A program made the translations under genes and the position numbers. Shown here piece after piece: positions 44,045-52,590 of a stretch of 64,000 nucleotides of DNA. Origin of the DNA: Alteromonas confluentis (GTDB taxonomy: Bacteria > Pseudomonadota > Gammaproteobacteria > Enterobacterales > Alteromonadaceae); the NCBI RefSeq assembly GCF_001757105.1, contig NZ_MDHN01000045.1:1-64000 (forward strand), written 5' to 3'. Within the stretch, counting starts at the first letter, position 1; the number at the start of each line of letters is the position of its first letter. The notes under the pieces were generated by a model. It ran no database searches. It worked only from the letters and a program-made list of their open reading frames with translations, and was not told the origin of the DNA.

Positions 44045-45082
44045 GTGAGCGAAAATAAACAGTCACTTAGCTATAAAGATGCAGGCGTAGATATCGATGC
44101 CGGAAATCAATTGGTTGAACGAATCAAATCCGTTACCAAACGGACTAGCCGTCCAGAAGTTCGTGGCGGTTTAGGTGGCTTTGGCGCACTGTGCGAGTTA
44201 CCGGCAAAATATAAGCGCCCGTTACTGGTTTCTGGTACCGATGGTGTGGGCACTAAATTACGTGTAGCCATGGATGCCAAGCGTCATGACGGCGTGGGTA
44301 TCGACCTGGTGGCCATGTGCGTTAATGACCTGATTGTACAAGGTGCTGAACCCTTGTTCTTCCTCGATTACTATGCAACAGGTAAGTTAGATGTTGATGT
44401 TGCTGCAGACGTGGTTACCGGTATCGGTGAAGGTTGTGTGCAAGCAGGCTGCGCATTAATTGGTGGTGAAACCGCTGAAATGCCTGGCATGTACCACGAC
44501 GGCGACTACGACATTGCGGGTTTCTGTGTGGGCGTGGTGGAAGCCGACAACGTTATCGACGGCACGGGTGTTAAACCCGGTCAGAAAATTATTGCGTTAG
44601 GCTCATCTGGTCCTCACTCAAATGGTTATTCGTTAATCAGAAAAATTATTGAAGTAAGTGGCGCAGACGTCAATGCAGATCTCGACGGCAAGCCGTTAAT
44701 TGATCACCTTCTGGCCCCTACCCGCATCTACGTAAAATCCGTATTGGCACTGCTTGAAAAAGTAAAAGTAGAAGCGATTTCACATATTACCGGTGGTGGT
44801 TTCTGGGAAAACATTCCGCGCGTTTTGCCTGACGATGCCAAAGTGGTTGTCGAGGAAAACAGCTGGGAATGGCCAGTAGTGTTTGACTGGCTGCAGGAAA
44901 ACGGCAATGTTACCCGTCATGAAATGTATCGTACCTTTAACTGCGGTGTAGGTCTGATTATCGTAGTTGACGAGAAAGACGTAGACGAAACCATTGAGAT
45001 CCTGACCGCTGGTGGCGAAAAAGCCTGGTTGCTGGGTCACATTGAACCACGTAATGACGGTGAGCAGGTAGAGATCAACTAA
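44045..45082 (+). CDS. purM: Phosphoribosylformylglycinamidine cyclo-ligase (AIR synthetase)
   Basis: A 345-residue enzyme that closes the imidazole ring in purine synthesis using ATP. Diagnostic parts are LSYKDAGVDIDAGNQLVERI, VSGTDGVGTKLRVAMD, ALIGGETAEMPGMYHDGDYDIAGF and ITGGGFWENIPRVLP. Length equals E. coli PurM (345). The start is GTG, as no suitable ATG exists nearby. purN follows with a one-base overlap, as in E. coli. A weak PurR-like sequence upstream was considered but not accepted. Confidence 0.97.
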   Translation: MSENKQSLSYKDAGVDIDAGNQLVERIKSVTKRTSRPEVRGGLGGFGALCELPAKYKRPLLVSGTDGVGTKLRVAMDAKRHDGVGIDLVAMCVNDLIVQGAEPLFFLDYYATGKLDVDVAADVVTGIGEGCVQAGCALIGGETAEMPGMYHDGDYDIAGFCVGVVEADNVIDGTGVKPGQKIIALGSSGPHSNGYSLIRKIIEVSGADVNADLDGKPLIDHLLAPTRIYVKSVLALLEKVKVEAISHITGGGFWENIPRVLPDDAKVVVEENSWEWPVVFDWLQENGNVTRHEMYRTFNCGVGLIIVVDEKDVDETIEILTAGGEKAWLLGHIEPRNDGEQVEIN

Positions 45083-45732
45083 TGTCTGCAGCAAAGCCAC
45101 GCATTTGCGTACTGATTTCCGGAAACGGTTCTAACCTTCAGGCAATGATAGATGCCGTTGAAGGTGGCCAGTTAAATGCTGAAATTGTGGCGGTTATTTC
45201 AAACCGCCCTGGCGTTTTCGGCCTGGAGCGCGCTGAGAAAGCAGGTATACCTGCACATTGTCTCGACCACAAAGATTACCCGGTACGTGATGAATTTGAC
45301 GCAAAACTGCAATCACTGATTGATAGTGTAAAACCTGATGCTGTTGTACTGGCAGGATTTATGCGCATTCTGACTGCAGAATTTGTCGAACATTTTTCCG
45401 GTAAACTATTGAACATTCATCCATCTTTGTTGCCAAAGTTCAAAGGGTTAAATACCCATCAACGTGCTATAGATAACGGCGACAGCGAACACGGTGTCAG
45501 CGTTCATTTTGTTACCCCGGAACTCGATGGTGGTCCGGTCATCATTCAAAGCCGTGTACCGGTGTTTGAAGATGACGCCGCTAGCGATTTGGCTGAACGG
45601 GTGCAAGAGCAGGAACGCCGCATTTACCCACTCGTATTACAGTGGTTTGTAGCCGGTAGACTGACGATGAAGGACAATAAGGCTGTACTTGATGATCACA
45701 TTCTTCCGCCACAAGGCTACGCCAGCGAATAA
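45082..45732 (+). CDS. purN: Phosphoribosylglycinamide formyltransferase
   Basis: A 216-residue folate-dependent transformylase that makes FGAR from GAR. The glycinamide-binding ISGNGSNLQAMIDA opens the protein. The catalytic Asn-His-Asp set is in NIHPSLLPKFKGLNTHQRA and VTPELDGGPVIIQ. It overlaps purM by one base, so the two are translationally coupled. The DUF3108 gene begins inside its last 41 bases. Confidence 0.97.
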   Translation: MSAAKPRICVLISGNGSNLQAMIDAVEGGQLNAEIVAVISNRPGVFGLERAEKAGIPAHCLDHKDYPVRDEFDAKLQSLIDSVKPDAVVLAGFMRILTAEFVEHFSGKLLNIHPSLLPKFKGLNTHQRAIDNGDSEHGVSVHFVTPELDGGPVIIQSRVPVFEDDAASDLAERVQEQERRIYPLVLQWFVAGRLTMKDNKAVLDDHILPPQGYASE

Positions 45733-46438
45733 TCGTATTTCTTTCACTGTATCGTTGTTTATGCTGCTGATGACATCATCAGCAGCATTTGCTGACGATG
45801 GTCCGGTCATCCCACCGTTTGAAGCAGAGTACACCGCTTATAAATGGGGTGGCGATGTAGGCAATGTCTCTATCAAACTTGAATATCTGAAAGATGAGCA
45901 GTATGCCCTCACCTATCATTCAGATGTGTCAAAGTTTTTCCTCTCTGACGAACGTTTCGAACACTCCGTTTTCTTCGCCTCTGAGCAATTTATTCACCCG
46001 TTTTCTTACTACTACAAGCGCACTGGAACCGGGCCCGATAAAGAGCTTGAAGTAAAGTTTGCCAGTTATCCGGAAAAGCAAATTGAAATTAAAGGCGGTG
46101 AAACGCTGCCTTGGAATGGCGAAACTGATAACCAACTCTACCGTATCGACTTAGCCCGAAAATTGGCAGCCGGTGAAACTGAAGTCAGTTATGACTTCGT
46201 CAACTATCGCGGCGAACTCAAAAATTACGACATTAAAGTCACTGGCAATGAAACCCTCGATTTACCTTACGGCAAACTCGCGACCATTAAAGTTAAATTA
46301 CTTCGCGACCACAGCAGTTCTCGGGAAACCTTTGCTTGGTTTGCCCCCTCGTTGGATTATAACCTTGTCCGCTTGCAGCAATTCAAAGATGGTGACGAAC
46401 AGGGCGATATTCGTCTAAAAAGCTACCGTCACCTTTAA
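45692..46438 (+). CDS. DUF3108 family exported protein
   Basis: A 248-residue protein with a signal peptide of about 34 residues (hydrophobic SFTVSLFMLLMTSSAAFA). The mature part is a beta-rich DUF3108 domain with FEAEYTAYKWGGDVGNVSIKLE and YYKRTGTGPDKELEVKF. DUF3108 genes often follow purN in gammaproteobacteria; the function is not established. The ATG at 45692 is chosen because AAGG lies 9 nt before it and the signal peptide is intact; it overlaps purN by 41 nt. A later ATG at 45761 would cut the signal peptide. Confidence 0.85.
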   Translation: MITFFRHKATPANNRISFTVSLFMLLMTSSAAFADDGPVIPPFEAEYTAYKWGGDVGNVSIKLEYLKDEQYALTYHSDVSKFFLSDERFEHSVFFASEQFIHPFSYYYKRTGTGPDKELEVKFASYPEKQIEIKGGETLPWNGETDNQLYRIDLARKLAAGETEVSYDFVNYRGELKNYDIKVTGNETLDLPYGKLATIKVKLLRDHSSSRETFAWFAPSLDYNLVRLQQFKDGDEQGDIRLKSYRHL

Positions 46439-46512
46439 TTGACTGACTTCTTTTATTATTCATCTCTCGTTCCTTGACCTTTTTTCGTTGAGGGATTAGC
46501 TTAAGGTCATTA

Positions 46513-46529
46513 GTCTGGTCTGACCTCAT
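46513..46529. promoter_or_regulatory. FadR-like operator upstream of fadE
   Basis: The 17-mer GTCTGGTCTGACCTCAT matches the FadR consensus ANCTGGTCNGACNTNTT at all but two defined positions. It lies 51 nt before the fadE start, where repression of fatty acid oxidation would be expected. Confidence 0.7.
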
Positions 46530-46530
46530 A

Positions 46531-46553
46531 GTAATGCTTTCTAAAAGCATTAC
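46531..46553 (+). promoter_or_regulatory. Perfect inverted repeat in the fadE leader
   Basis: A 10-bp perfect repeat, GTAATGCTTT and AAAGCATTAC around CTA, lies between the FadR-like site and the fadE ribosome site. It could be a second operator or a leader hairpin; no T run follows. Confidence 0.5.
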
Positions 46554-46579
46554 ATTCTCATACGGTAAAGGAGCTTAAT

Positions 46580-49006
46580 ATGGGTGAACTCGTCTGGTTA
46601 TTGGTTTTCCTGCTGACGGCCAGTGTCGCAGCATATAAACGGATGACGTTGTCTAACACTGTTTCACTTTTAGCCGGCGTGATGGTACTCGGTACCTTAT
46701 TCGGTAGTATTGGTTTTTTCAGTTGGTTGGTTTTTCTTATTGTCGCCGTACCACTTTCAATCCCGGATATTCGTCGACCTTACATCACTAAACCCATACT
46801 CGCTTTCTATAAAAAAGTCAGTCCTGAGATGTCAGCCACTGAGCAGGAAGCGATTGATGCCGGCACTGTCTGGTGGGATGGTGAACTGTTTTCTGGTAAA
46901 CCCAATTGGGACAAGCTTCATGCCATTCCTAAAGGGCGACTAACACCAGAGGAGCGGGCGTTCCTTGATGGGCCTGTAGATCGGGTCTGTCACATGGTTA
47001 ACGAATGGCAAATTAACCATCAGAATGCTGATTTGTCGCCAGAGATCTGGGCCTACCTGAAAGAGCACAAATTCTTCGCCATGATCATTAAGAAGAAATA
47101 CGGTGGCCTCGAATTTTCTGCTTTTGCCCAATCAAGAGTAATTCAGAAGTTAGCAGGCTGCTCAGCCGTGTTATCAAGCACGGTAGGCGTACCAAATTCA
47201 CTGGGTCCCGGCGAACTGTTACAGCACTATGGTACACCAGAGCAGCAAGATCATTACCTGCCGCGGCTGGCAAATGGTGATGAAATTCCCTGCTTCGCAT
47301 TAACAGGCCCGGAAGCCGGCTCCGACGCCGGTGCGATTCCAGACGTAGGCATCGTTTGCAAAGGGGAATGGGAAGGCAAAGAAGTGCTTGGTATGCGCCT
47401 GACATTTAACAAACGCTACATTACCCTGGCACCGGTTGCCACCGTGGTAGGCTTGGCGTTTAAACTAGAAGACCCTGATAGTTTGTTAGAGCATGATGCC
47501 TCAGGTATCACCTGCGCCTTGATCCCACGAGATACCAAAGGGCTTGAAATTGGGCGCCGTCACTTTCCATTGAATACCCCTTTCCAGAATGGTCCCGTCA
47601 AAGGCAATGACATCTTTGTGCCGCTTGATTTTATAATCGGTGGTCCGCGAATGGCTGGTAAAGGTTGGCGAATGCTTATGGAATGCTTGTCTGTTGGACG
47701 CTGCATCACGTTACCCTCTACCGGTGCAGGTGGCGCGAAGTCTGTCGCCCTAGCGACCGGCGCTTATGCCCGTATTCGTCGTCAATTCCGTATTCCTGTG
47801 GGGAAAATGGAAGGCGTTGAAGAAATGCTGGCGAGGATTGGTGGTAACGCTTACCTCATGGATGCAGTAACACGCTTTTCCACTGTTGGCGTTGATTTAG
47901 GCGAAAAGCCCTCAGTCATTTCAGCCATTGCCAAATATCACTTAACCGAAAAGATGCGCCAGGTGATTAATGACGCCATGGATGTTCACGGGGGTAAAGG
48001 CATCATGCTCGGCCCGAACAACTACCTTGGTCGTGGTTACCAGGGGGCGCCCATTTCCATTACGGTTGAAGGGGCCAACATTCTTACCCGCAACATGATG
48101 ATATTTGGTCAGGGTGCTATGCGTTGTCACCCTTATGTGCTGGCCGAAATCCAAGCCGCAGGCCTAGAGGACAAACGAGAGCAGTTACGCGCCTTTGATA
48201 AAGCCGTATTTGGCCACATCGGCTTTGCCATTGCTAACAAGGTACGTAGCTTCTGGTTCTCCATAACTGGCGGTATTTTCCATCGTGCCCCGTTTAACGA
48301 TAACACCGCGCGCTACTATCAGTTGTTACAAGGCTACAGTGCTAACCTTGCCTTTCTGACCGACATTTCCATGGGAATGCTCGGCGGCGATCTGAAACGT
48401 CGAGAGCGACTCTCTGCCCGTCTTGGTGATATTCTCAGTGGATTGTATCTGGCCAGTGCCACGCTCAAGCGTTTCGACGAAGACGGCCGCTTGTTTGAAG
48501 ATGCGCCAATGATGCATTGGGCGATGCAAAATACATTGTTTGATATTGAAGAAGCCCTCGATAACTTTATCGCAAACTTCCCCAGTAAACCCATGTCTGT
48601 GGCAATGCGGCTTCTGGTATTGCCTTTCGGACGTCTTTGTAAGCGACCTGATGACAAACTGGAACACAAGATTGCCACTGTACTACAAACACCTGGTACA
48701 GCCCGCAGTCGATTAGGCGACGGTCAATATTTAACACGAGAAGAAGGCAACCTGTTTGGCGACCTCGAACAAACCCTTGACGATATTCTCGAAGCGGAAC
48801 CTATTTTTGAACGCATAAGTAAGCAGAAAAAAGCCCGCCTCTCTTTTACCAACCTCGATGCTCTGGCGGATGAAGCCTTGGCTGCAGACTGGATTGATGA
48901 AGAAGAAGCTGCGCTGCTGAAGCGCGCTGAAGCGGGTCGACTACGCACGATAAATGTGGATGACTTCGACAACGAAGAATTGGTGGCGAAAATCAATACA
49001 TTGTAA
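46580..49006 (+). CDS. fadE: Acyl-CoA dehydrogenase FadE
   Basis: An 808-residue membrane-associated acyl-CoA dehydrogenase, first step of beta-oxidation, close in length to E. coli FadE (814). Two N-terminal hydrophobic segments (about residues 2-60) are followed by the FAD-dependent catalytic domain with FALTGPEAGSDAGAIPD, the DVHGGKGIMLGPNNYLGRGYQ segment and a long C-terminal DUF1974 region. AAAGGAG precedes the ATG. The FadR-like operator upstream suggests induction by long-chain acyl-CoA. A bidirectional terminator follows. Confidence 0.96.
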   Translation: MGELVWLLVFLLTASVAAYKRMTLSNTVSLLAGVMVLGTLFGSIGFFSWLVFLIVAVPLSIPDIRRPYITKPILAFYKKVSPEMSATEQEAIDAGTVWWDGELFSGKPNWDKLHAIPKGRLTPEERAFLDGPVDRVCHMVNEWQINHQNADLSPEIWAYLKEHKFFAMIIKKKYGGLEFSAFAQSRVIQKLAGCSAVLSSTVGVPNSLGPGELLQHYGTPEQQDHYLPRLANGDEIPCFALTGPEAGSDAGAIPDVGIVCKGEWEGKEVLGMRLTFNKRYITLAPVATVVGLAFKLEDPDSLLEHDASGITCALIPRDTKGLEIGRRHFPLNTPFQNGPVKGNDIFVPLDFIIGGPRMAGKGWRMLMECLSVGRCITLPSTGAGGAKSVALATGAYARIRRQFRIPVGKMEGVEEMLARIGGNAYLMDAVTRFSTVGVDLGEKPSVISAIAKYHLTEKMRQVINDAMDVHGGKGIMLGPNNYLGRGYQGAPISITVEGANILTRNMMIFGQGAMRCHPYVLAEIQAAGLEDKREQLRAFDKAVFGHIGFAIANKVRSFWFSITGGIFHRAPFNDNTARYYQLLQGYSANLAFLTDISMGMLGGDLKRRERLSARLGDILSGLYLASATLKRFDEDGRLFEDAPMMHWAMQNTLFDIEEALDNFIANFPSKPMSVAMRLLVLPFGRLCKRPDDKLEHKIATVLQTPGTARSRLGDGQYLTREEGNLFGDLEQTLDDILEAEPIFERISKQKKARLSFTNLDALADEALAADWIDEEEAALLKRAEAGRLRTINVDDFDNEELVAKINTL

Positions 49007-49023
49007 TGTCGTTTTCCAGATAC

Positions 49024-49057
49024 AAAAATGCCGCTTTAATAGAAAGCGGCATTTTTT
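49024..49057. terminator. Bidirectional terminator after fadE
   Basis: The stem AAAAATGCCGCTTT / AAAGCGGCATTTTT with a 5-nt loop lies between the convergent fadE and response regulator genes. Confidence 0.9.
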
Positions 49058-49073
49058 TGTACAACAGTAAAGG

Positions 49074-49709
49074 TTAACTAAACTGCAGTTTATCCATGAG
49101 CAGTACGGCTTGAGTACGGGTGTTAATCTCAAGTTTACGTAGAATGGCACTAATGTGCGCCTTAATGGTGGCTTCAGTCACATTCATTTCATGGGCGATT
49201 TGTTTGTTCATCAAGCCAGCGCGTAAGAAACTTAACACCTGAATTTGCTTTGGCGTGAGTTCGCGGAATCGCTTCAGGAGAATGGTCAACTCTTCATCTA
49301 CGTTCTGCAAATCTTCTTTCATTTCTTCAGGCACCCAATTCTCACCGCTTTTAATAGTGACAATGGCAGATGCAATTTCTTTCGTTGGTGAGGATTTAGG
49401 AATAAAGCCTTCCGCCCCAAGCCCCATAACCTGTGCAACCACATCAATAGATTCGTTGGCTGAGATGACTGCAACGGGTAAATCTGGATATTCATCTTTT
49501 ACTGTGATCAATCCGTTGAAATATTCACCACCAGGCATGTTCAAATCTAACAACAATAAATCAATCTGCCTGTTTGCAGCCAGTACAGACATCATTGCCT
49601 CAAGACTGCCAGCTTCGAGAATTTCAGCATCTTTAAAGTACGGCTCAAGGGCGGCGCTAAGTGCTTCTCTAAACAGTGGATGATCGTCTGCGACTAAAAT
49701 ACGGGTCAT
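49074..49709 (-). CDS. NarL/LuxR-type response regulator (orphan)
   Basis: A 211-residue two-domain regulator. The receiver domain (1-120) has the acidic pair DD at 8-9, the phosphorylated aspartate Asp55 in LLLLDLNMPG and Lys105 in GFIPKSS. A LuxR-type HTH follows at about 150-205 (ELTPKQIQVLSFLRAGLMNKQIAHEMNV, shown in part). No sensor kinase gene is nearby. The HTH resembles the ErdR/CrbR group, which controls acetate and alcohol use in other gammaproteobacteria; this resemblance is from memory and weak. It is convergent with fadE and divergent from cmoA. Confidence 0.88.
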   Translation of the reverse strand: MTRILVADDHPLFREALSAALEPYFKDAEILEAGSLEAMMSVLAANRQIDLLLLDLNMPGGEYFNGLITVKDEYPDLPVAVISANESIDVVAQVMGLGAEGFIPKSSPTKEIASAIVTIKSGENWVPEEMKEDLQNVDEELTILLKRFRELTPKQIQVLSFLRAGLMNKQIAHEMNVTEATIKAHISAILRKLEINTRTQAVLLMDKLQFS

Positions 49710-49898
49710 AAATGCGTGCTCGATCTTTTATAGAAATTTGCTAATCTGTATAGACTAATACTTTAGGCTAAGGATATAAAGTCAATTTAGCGCACACGGC
49801 TTGATTATTCATAATAATTTTCCTTTTATGTGAAAAAATTCTGCCAATCCTTTAAAATCGCCGCCTGTTTTTTCAATTTTTCCATCCGGACAGCTTCT

Positions 49899-50651
49899 GT
49901 GCAAAAGTCAGACACTATATTTGCGAATCACATGACCCAGGTCAGTGACTTCCGTTTCGATGAACATGTTGCCGATGTTTTCCCCGACATGATTCAGCGC
50001 TCGGTACCGGGCTATCAAACCATTCTTCATACTATTGGCGAACTAGCCCGGGAACGGGTAACGAATAACAGCAACGTGTATGATTTGGGTTGTTCATTAG
50101 GCGCTGCCAGTTTATCTGTGGCCAGAAGCACCGAGCACGTTAAGTGCAATATCATTGGTATAGATAATTCCCAGGCCATGGTTGAGCGATGCGAACGTGT
50201 GGTCTCCAGCTTTAACTTGCCTAATCCGGTTTCCATTCGTTGTGAATCAGCACTGGAAACTACCATTGAAAACGCCTCAATGGTGATCATGAACTTCACG
50301 CTCCAGTTTATTCCGCCTGCCGAACGAGAAGGATTACTTGCGACTATTTTCGCAGGCCTCAACCCCGGCGGTATTTTGGTGCTTTCAGAAAAAATTCAGC
50401 ATCCGAGTGAAGCCGGCAATCATCTGCTTATTGATTTGCACCATCAATTTAAACGCAATAATGGTTACAGCGAATTAGAAGTGAGCCAAAAGCGAGCTGC
50501 TTTAGAAAACGTCATGCTTACCGACACCTTTAAGGTTCACGAAGACCGCCTCAAAGGCGTAGGCTTTACTGATGTTGTAATGTGGTTCAAGTGTTTTAAC
50601 TTTACTTCCATGGTGGCGATTAAAGCCCCCCAGGAGTCTGGCAATGAATAA
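49899..50651 (+). CDS. cmoA: Carboxy-S-adenosyl-L-methionine synthase
   Basis: A 250-residue SAM-fold enzyme that makes carboxy-SAM from prephenate and SAM for wobble uridine modification. Family segments are FDEHVADVFPDMIQRSVPGY, VYDLGCSLGAASLSVAR and NFTLQFIPPAEREGLL, with the C-terminal HHQFKRNNGYSELEVSQKR. The start is probably GTG 49899, preceded by CCGGA, which gives the E. coli length (247); the in-frame upstream start at 49830 adds an unrelated stretch, and ATG 49932 would remove aligned residues. It overlaps cmoB by 8 nt. Confidence 0.93.
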   Translation: MQKSDTIFANHMTQVSDFRFDEHVADVFPDMIQRSVPGYQTILHTIGELARERVTNNSNVYDLGCSLGAASLSVARSTEHVKCNIIGIDNSQAMVERCERVVSSFNLPNPVSIRCESALETTIENASMVIMNFTLQFIPPAEREGLLATIFAGLNPGGILVLSEKIQHPSEAGNHLLIDLHHQFKRNNGYSELEVSQKRAALENVMLTDTFKVHEDRLKGVGFTDVVMWFKCFNFTSMVAIKAPQESGNE

Positions 50652-51627
50652 GCTTGCCGATCGCTGGTTCAAAGATTGTTACGAACAGGTATTACACTCG
50701 CCGCTGTCACATTGGCTAGAGACATTGCCTGCCCAAATTGCTCACTGGCAGAAAAACGATTTACATGGTGAGTTCAATAAATGGTGTAAGTTGCTGGAAA
50801 AGTTACCTGATGTACCTGCTGGTAATGTTGACTTACTCGACTCGGTAACGATTGGCGATGCCAACAGCGTAACAGACTATCAACAAAAGCAAATTGAAGG
50901 GTTGCTAAAGCAATTCATGCCATGGCGAAAAGGCCCCTTCCATCTGCACGGTATTCATATCGACACTGAGTGGCGTTCAGACTGGAAATGGGATCGCGTG
51001 CTACCGCACATTAGTCCATTACAAAATCGCTACGTACTCGATGTGGGTTGTGGCAGTGGTTATCATATGTGGCGGATGCTGGGTCAAGGCGCGTCAGGAG
51101 TGTATGGTATCGACCCCTCGCAATTGTTTTTGATTCAATTTCAGGCGATTAAACATTACTGTCAAAATTCAGCTATTCATTTCCTGCCGCTAGGTATCGA
51201 ACAAATGCAGCCAGTGAAAGCCTTTGATACCGTATTTTCAATGGGTGTGCTATACCATAGAAAGGATCCAATGCTGTTTCTTACTCAACTGAAAGATCAG
51301 TTACGTAAAGGCGGTGAACTGGTACTCGAAACGTTGGTGGTAGACGGTGATGAGCAAGCGGTGCTGTTGGCCGGTGAACGCTATGCGCAAATGCGTAACG
51401 TGTGGTTCTTACCGAGTGTGAATGCGCTCACCGTATGGCTTGAGCGACTCGGTTTTGAAAATATCCGCGTTGCCGATATCAATACCACCTCACTGGAAGA
51501 GCAGCGAACCACCGAATGGATGACCTCTCAGTCTTTGGTCGATTTCCTCGACCCTGAAGACAATAGTAAGACCATTGAAGGCTATCCTGCACCACAACGT
51601 GCCGTTTTAGTCGCCACGAAAAAGTAG
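50644..51627 (+). CDS. cmoB: tRNA U34 carboxymethyltransferase
   Basis: A 327-residue enzyme that uses carboxy-SAM to turn 5-hydroxyuridine 34 into cmo5U in six tRNAs, including tRNA-Ser(UGA). The SAM-fold motif is YVLDVGCGSGYHMWRMLG, preceded by the family segment WRKGPFHLHGIHIDTEWRSD and followed by MGVLYHRKDPM and WMTSQSLVDFLDPEDNSKT. Length matches E. coli CmoB (323). It is coupled to cmoA by an 8-nt overlap. A short inverted repeat follows the stop. Confidence 0.96.
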   Translation: MNKLADRWFKDCYEQVLHSPLSHWLETLPAQIAHWQKNDLHGEFNKWCKLLEKLPDVPAGNVDLLDSVTIGDANSVTDYQQKQIEGLLKQFMPWRKGPFHLHGIHIDTEWRSDWKWDRVLPHISPLQNRYVLDVGCGSGYHMWRMLGQGASGVYGIDPSQLFLIQFQAIKHYCQNSAIHFLPLGIEQMQPVKAFDTVFSMGVLYHRKDPMLFLTQLKDQLRKGGELVLETLVVDGDEQAVLLAGERYAQMRNVWFLPSVNALTVWLERLGFENIRVADINTTSLEEQRTTEWMTSQSLVDFLDPEDNSKTIEGYPAPQRAVLVATKK

Positions 51628-51634
51628 CTTTTAC

Positions 51635-51681
51635 GCCAACATGGTGACCTATGTTGGCATAATTGTTGTAGTTACTACTCT
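51635..51681 (+). promoter_or_regulatory. Inverted repeat and candidate promoter of the glucosylglycerate operon
   Basis: Perfect 8-bp arms GCCAACAT (51635-51642) and ATGTTGGC (51651-51658) flank 8 nt. A candidate promoter overlaps the right arm: -35 TTGGCA (51654-51659), 16-nt spacer, -10 TACTCT (51676-51681). The repeat could be a repressor site or a weak cmoB terminator. No regulator gene lies close by. Confidence 0.35.
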
Positions 51682-51721
51682 CATAAGATTGTGCTGAGAT
51701 GCACGCCACATAGGTAGTAAC

Positions 51722-52588
51722 ATGGATATTACGGGCTTTCTGACCGAACACCAATTACCGGACAGCTATCGCACCACTGCACTAAAGTGGTTCATGCCGC
51801 TCGCAGAGGAAATTGCAGAGCACCAAAAGAGTGCAAACAAACCTTTCTTTGTTGGCGTTAATGGCTGTCAGGGTTCAGGAAAATCCACCTTATGTGATTT
51901 TCTGGTTCATTATTTTACTTCTAAAAACCTCACCGCCGTGACGGTGTCTCTCGACGACTTCTACCTTTCAAAACAATCGCGCGTTGAGTTAGCTGAATCT
52001 GTTCACCCGTTGCTTAAGACCCGGGGCGTACCTGGCACCCACAACACGCCACTCGCATTGCAAACATTTACCGCATTAGGTGAAACGGAAGACGTTGCCC
52101 TCCCCCGTTTCAATAAAGCCATTAACGACCCTTTCCCATCGGCGCAGTGGCCGGTTATTCAAGCCCCCGTAGATATCGTGCTTATGGAAGGCTGGTGCTG
52201 GGGCGTAGATGCACAAGCGCCACAAGCACTAAACGAACCGGTTAACATCCTCGAGTCTGAGGAAGACCCAGACGGCACCTGGCGCAATTTTGTTAACGAT
52301 AAAATTACTGACGAATATGAATCCTTATACCGATTTATGCAGTATTGGGTAATGTTGAAAGGTCCATCGTTTGAACACGTGTATAAATGGCGATGCGAGC
52401 AAGAACATAAACTTGCCGCAAAAACCGGGAAGCACAACGCTGGCATTATGTCTGATGAACAAATTCTACGCTTCATACAGCACTATCAACGACTTACCGA
52501 ACATGCATTTGCCACACTGCCAGATAAATGTAATCAGGTATTTGAACTCGACGAAAACCGAATAATAAAAGACGTAATCAGGAAGTAG
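51722..52588 (+). CDS. P-loop glycerate kinase (GLYK type)
   Basis: A 288-residue P-loop kinase. Walker A is GCQGSGKST at residues 48-56. The segments VTVSLDDFYLSKQSR and HPLLKTRGVPGTHN are typical of the plant/fungal-type D-glycerate 3-kinase family, and IVLMEGWCWG carries the Walker B-like acidic residue. The product is expected to be 3-phosphoglycerate. It is the first gene of a four-gene operon with a 2-nt gap to the next. In this context it would recycle the glycerate released by the GH13 phosphorylase. Distantly related uridine and pantothenate kinases are alternatives but fit less well. Confidence 0.85.
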   Translation: MDITGFLTEHQLPDSYRTTALKWFMPLAEEIAEHQKSANKPFFVGVNGCQGSGKSTLCDFLVHYFTSKNLTAVTVSLDDFYLSKQSRVELAESVHPLLKTRGVPGTHNTPLALQTFTALGETEDVALPRFNKAINDPFPSAQWPVIQAPVDIVLMEGWCWGVDAQAPQALNEPVNILESEEDPDGTWRNFVNDKITDEYESLYRFMQYWVMLKGPSFEHVYKWRCEQEHKLAAKTGKHNAGIMSDEQILRFIQHYQRLTEHAFATLPDKCNQVFELDENRIIKDVIRK

Positions 52589-52590
52589 TA

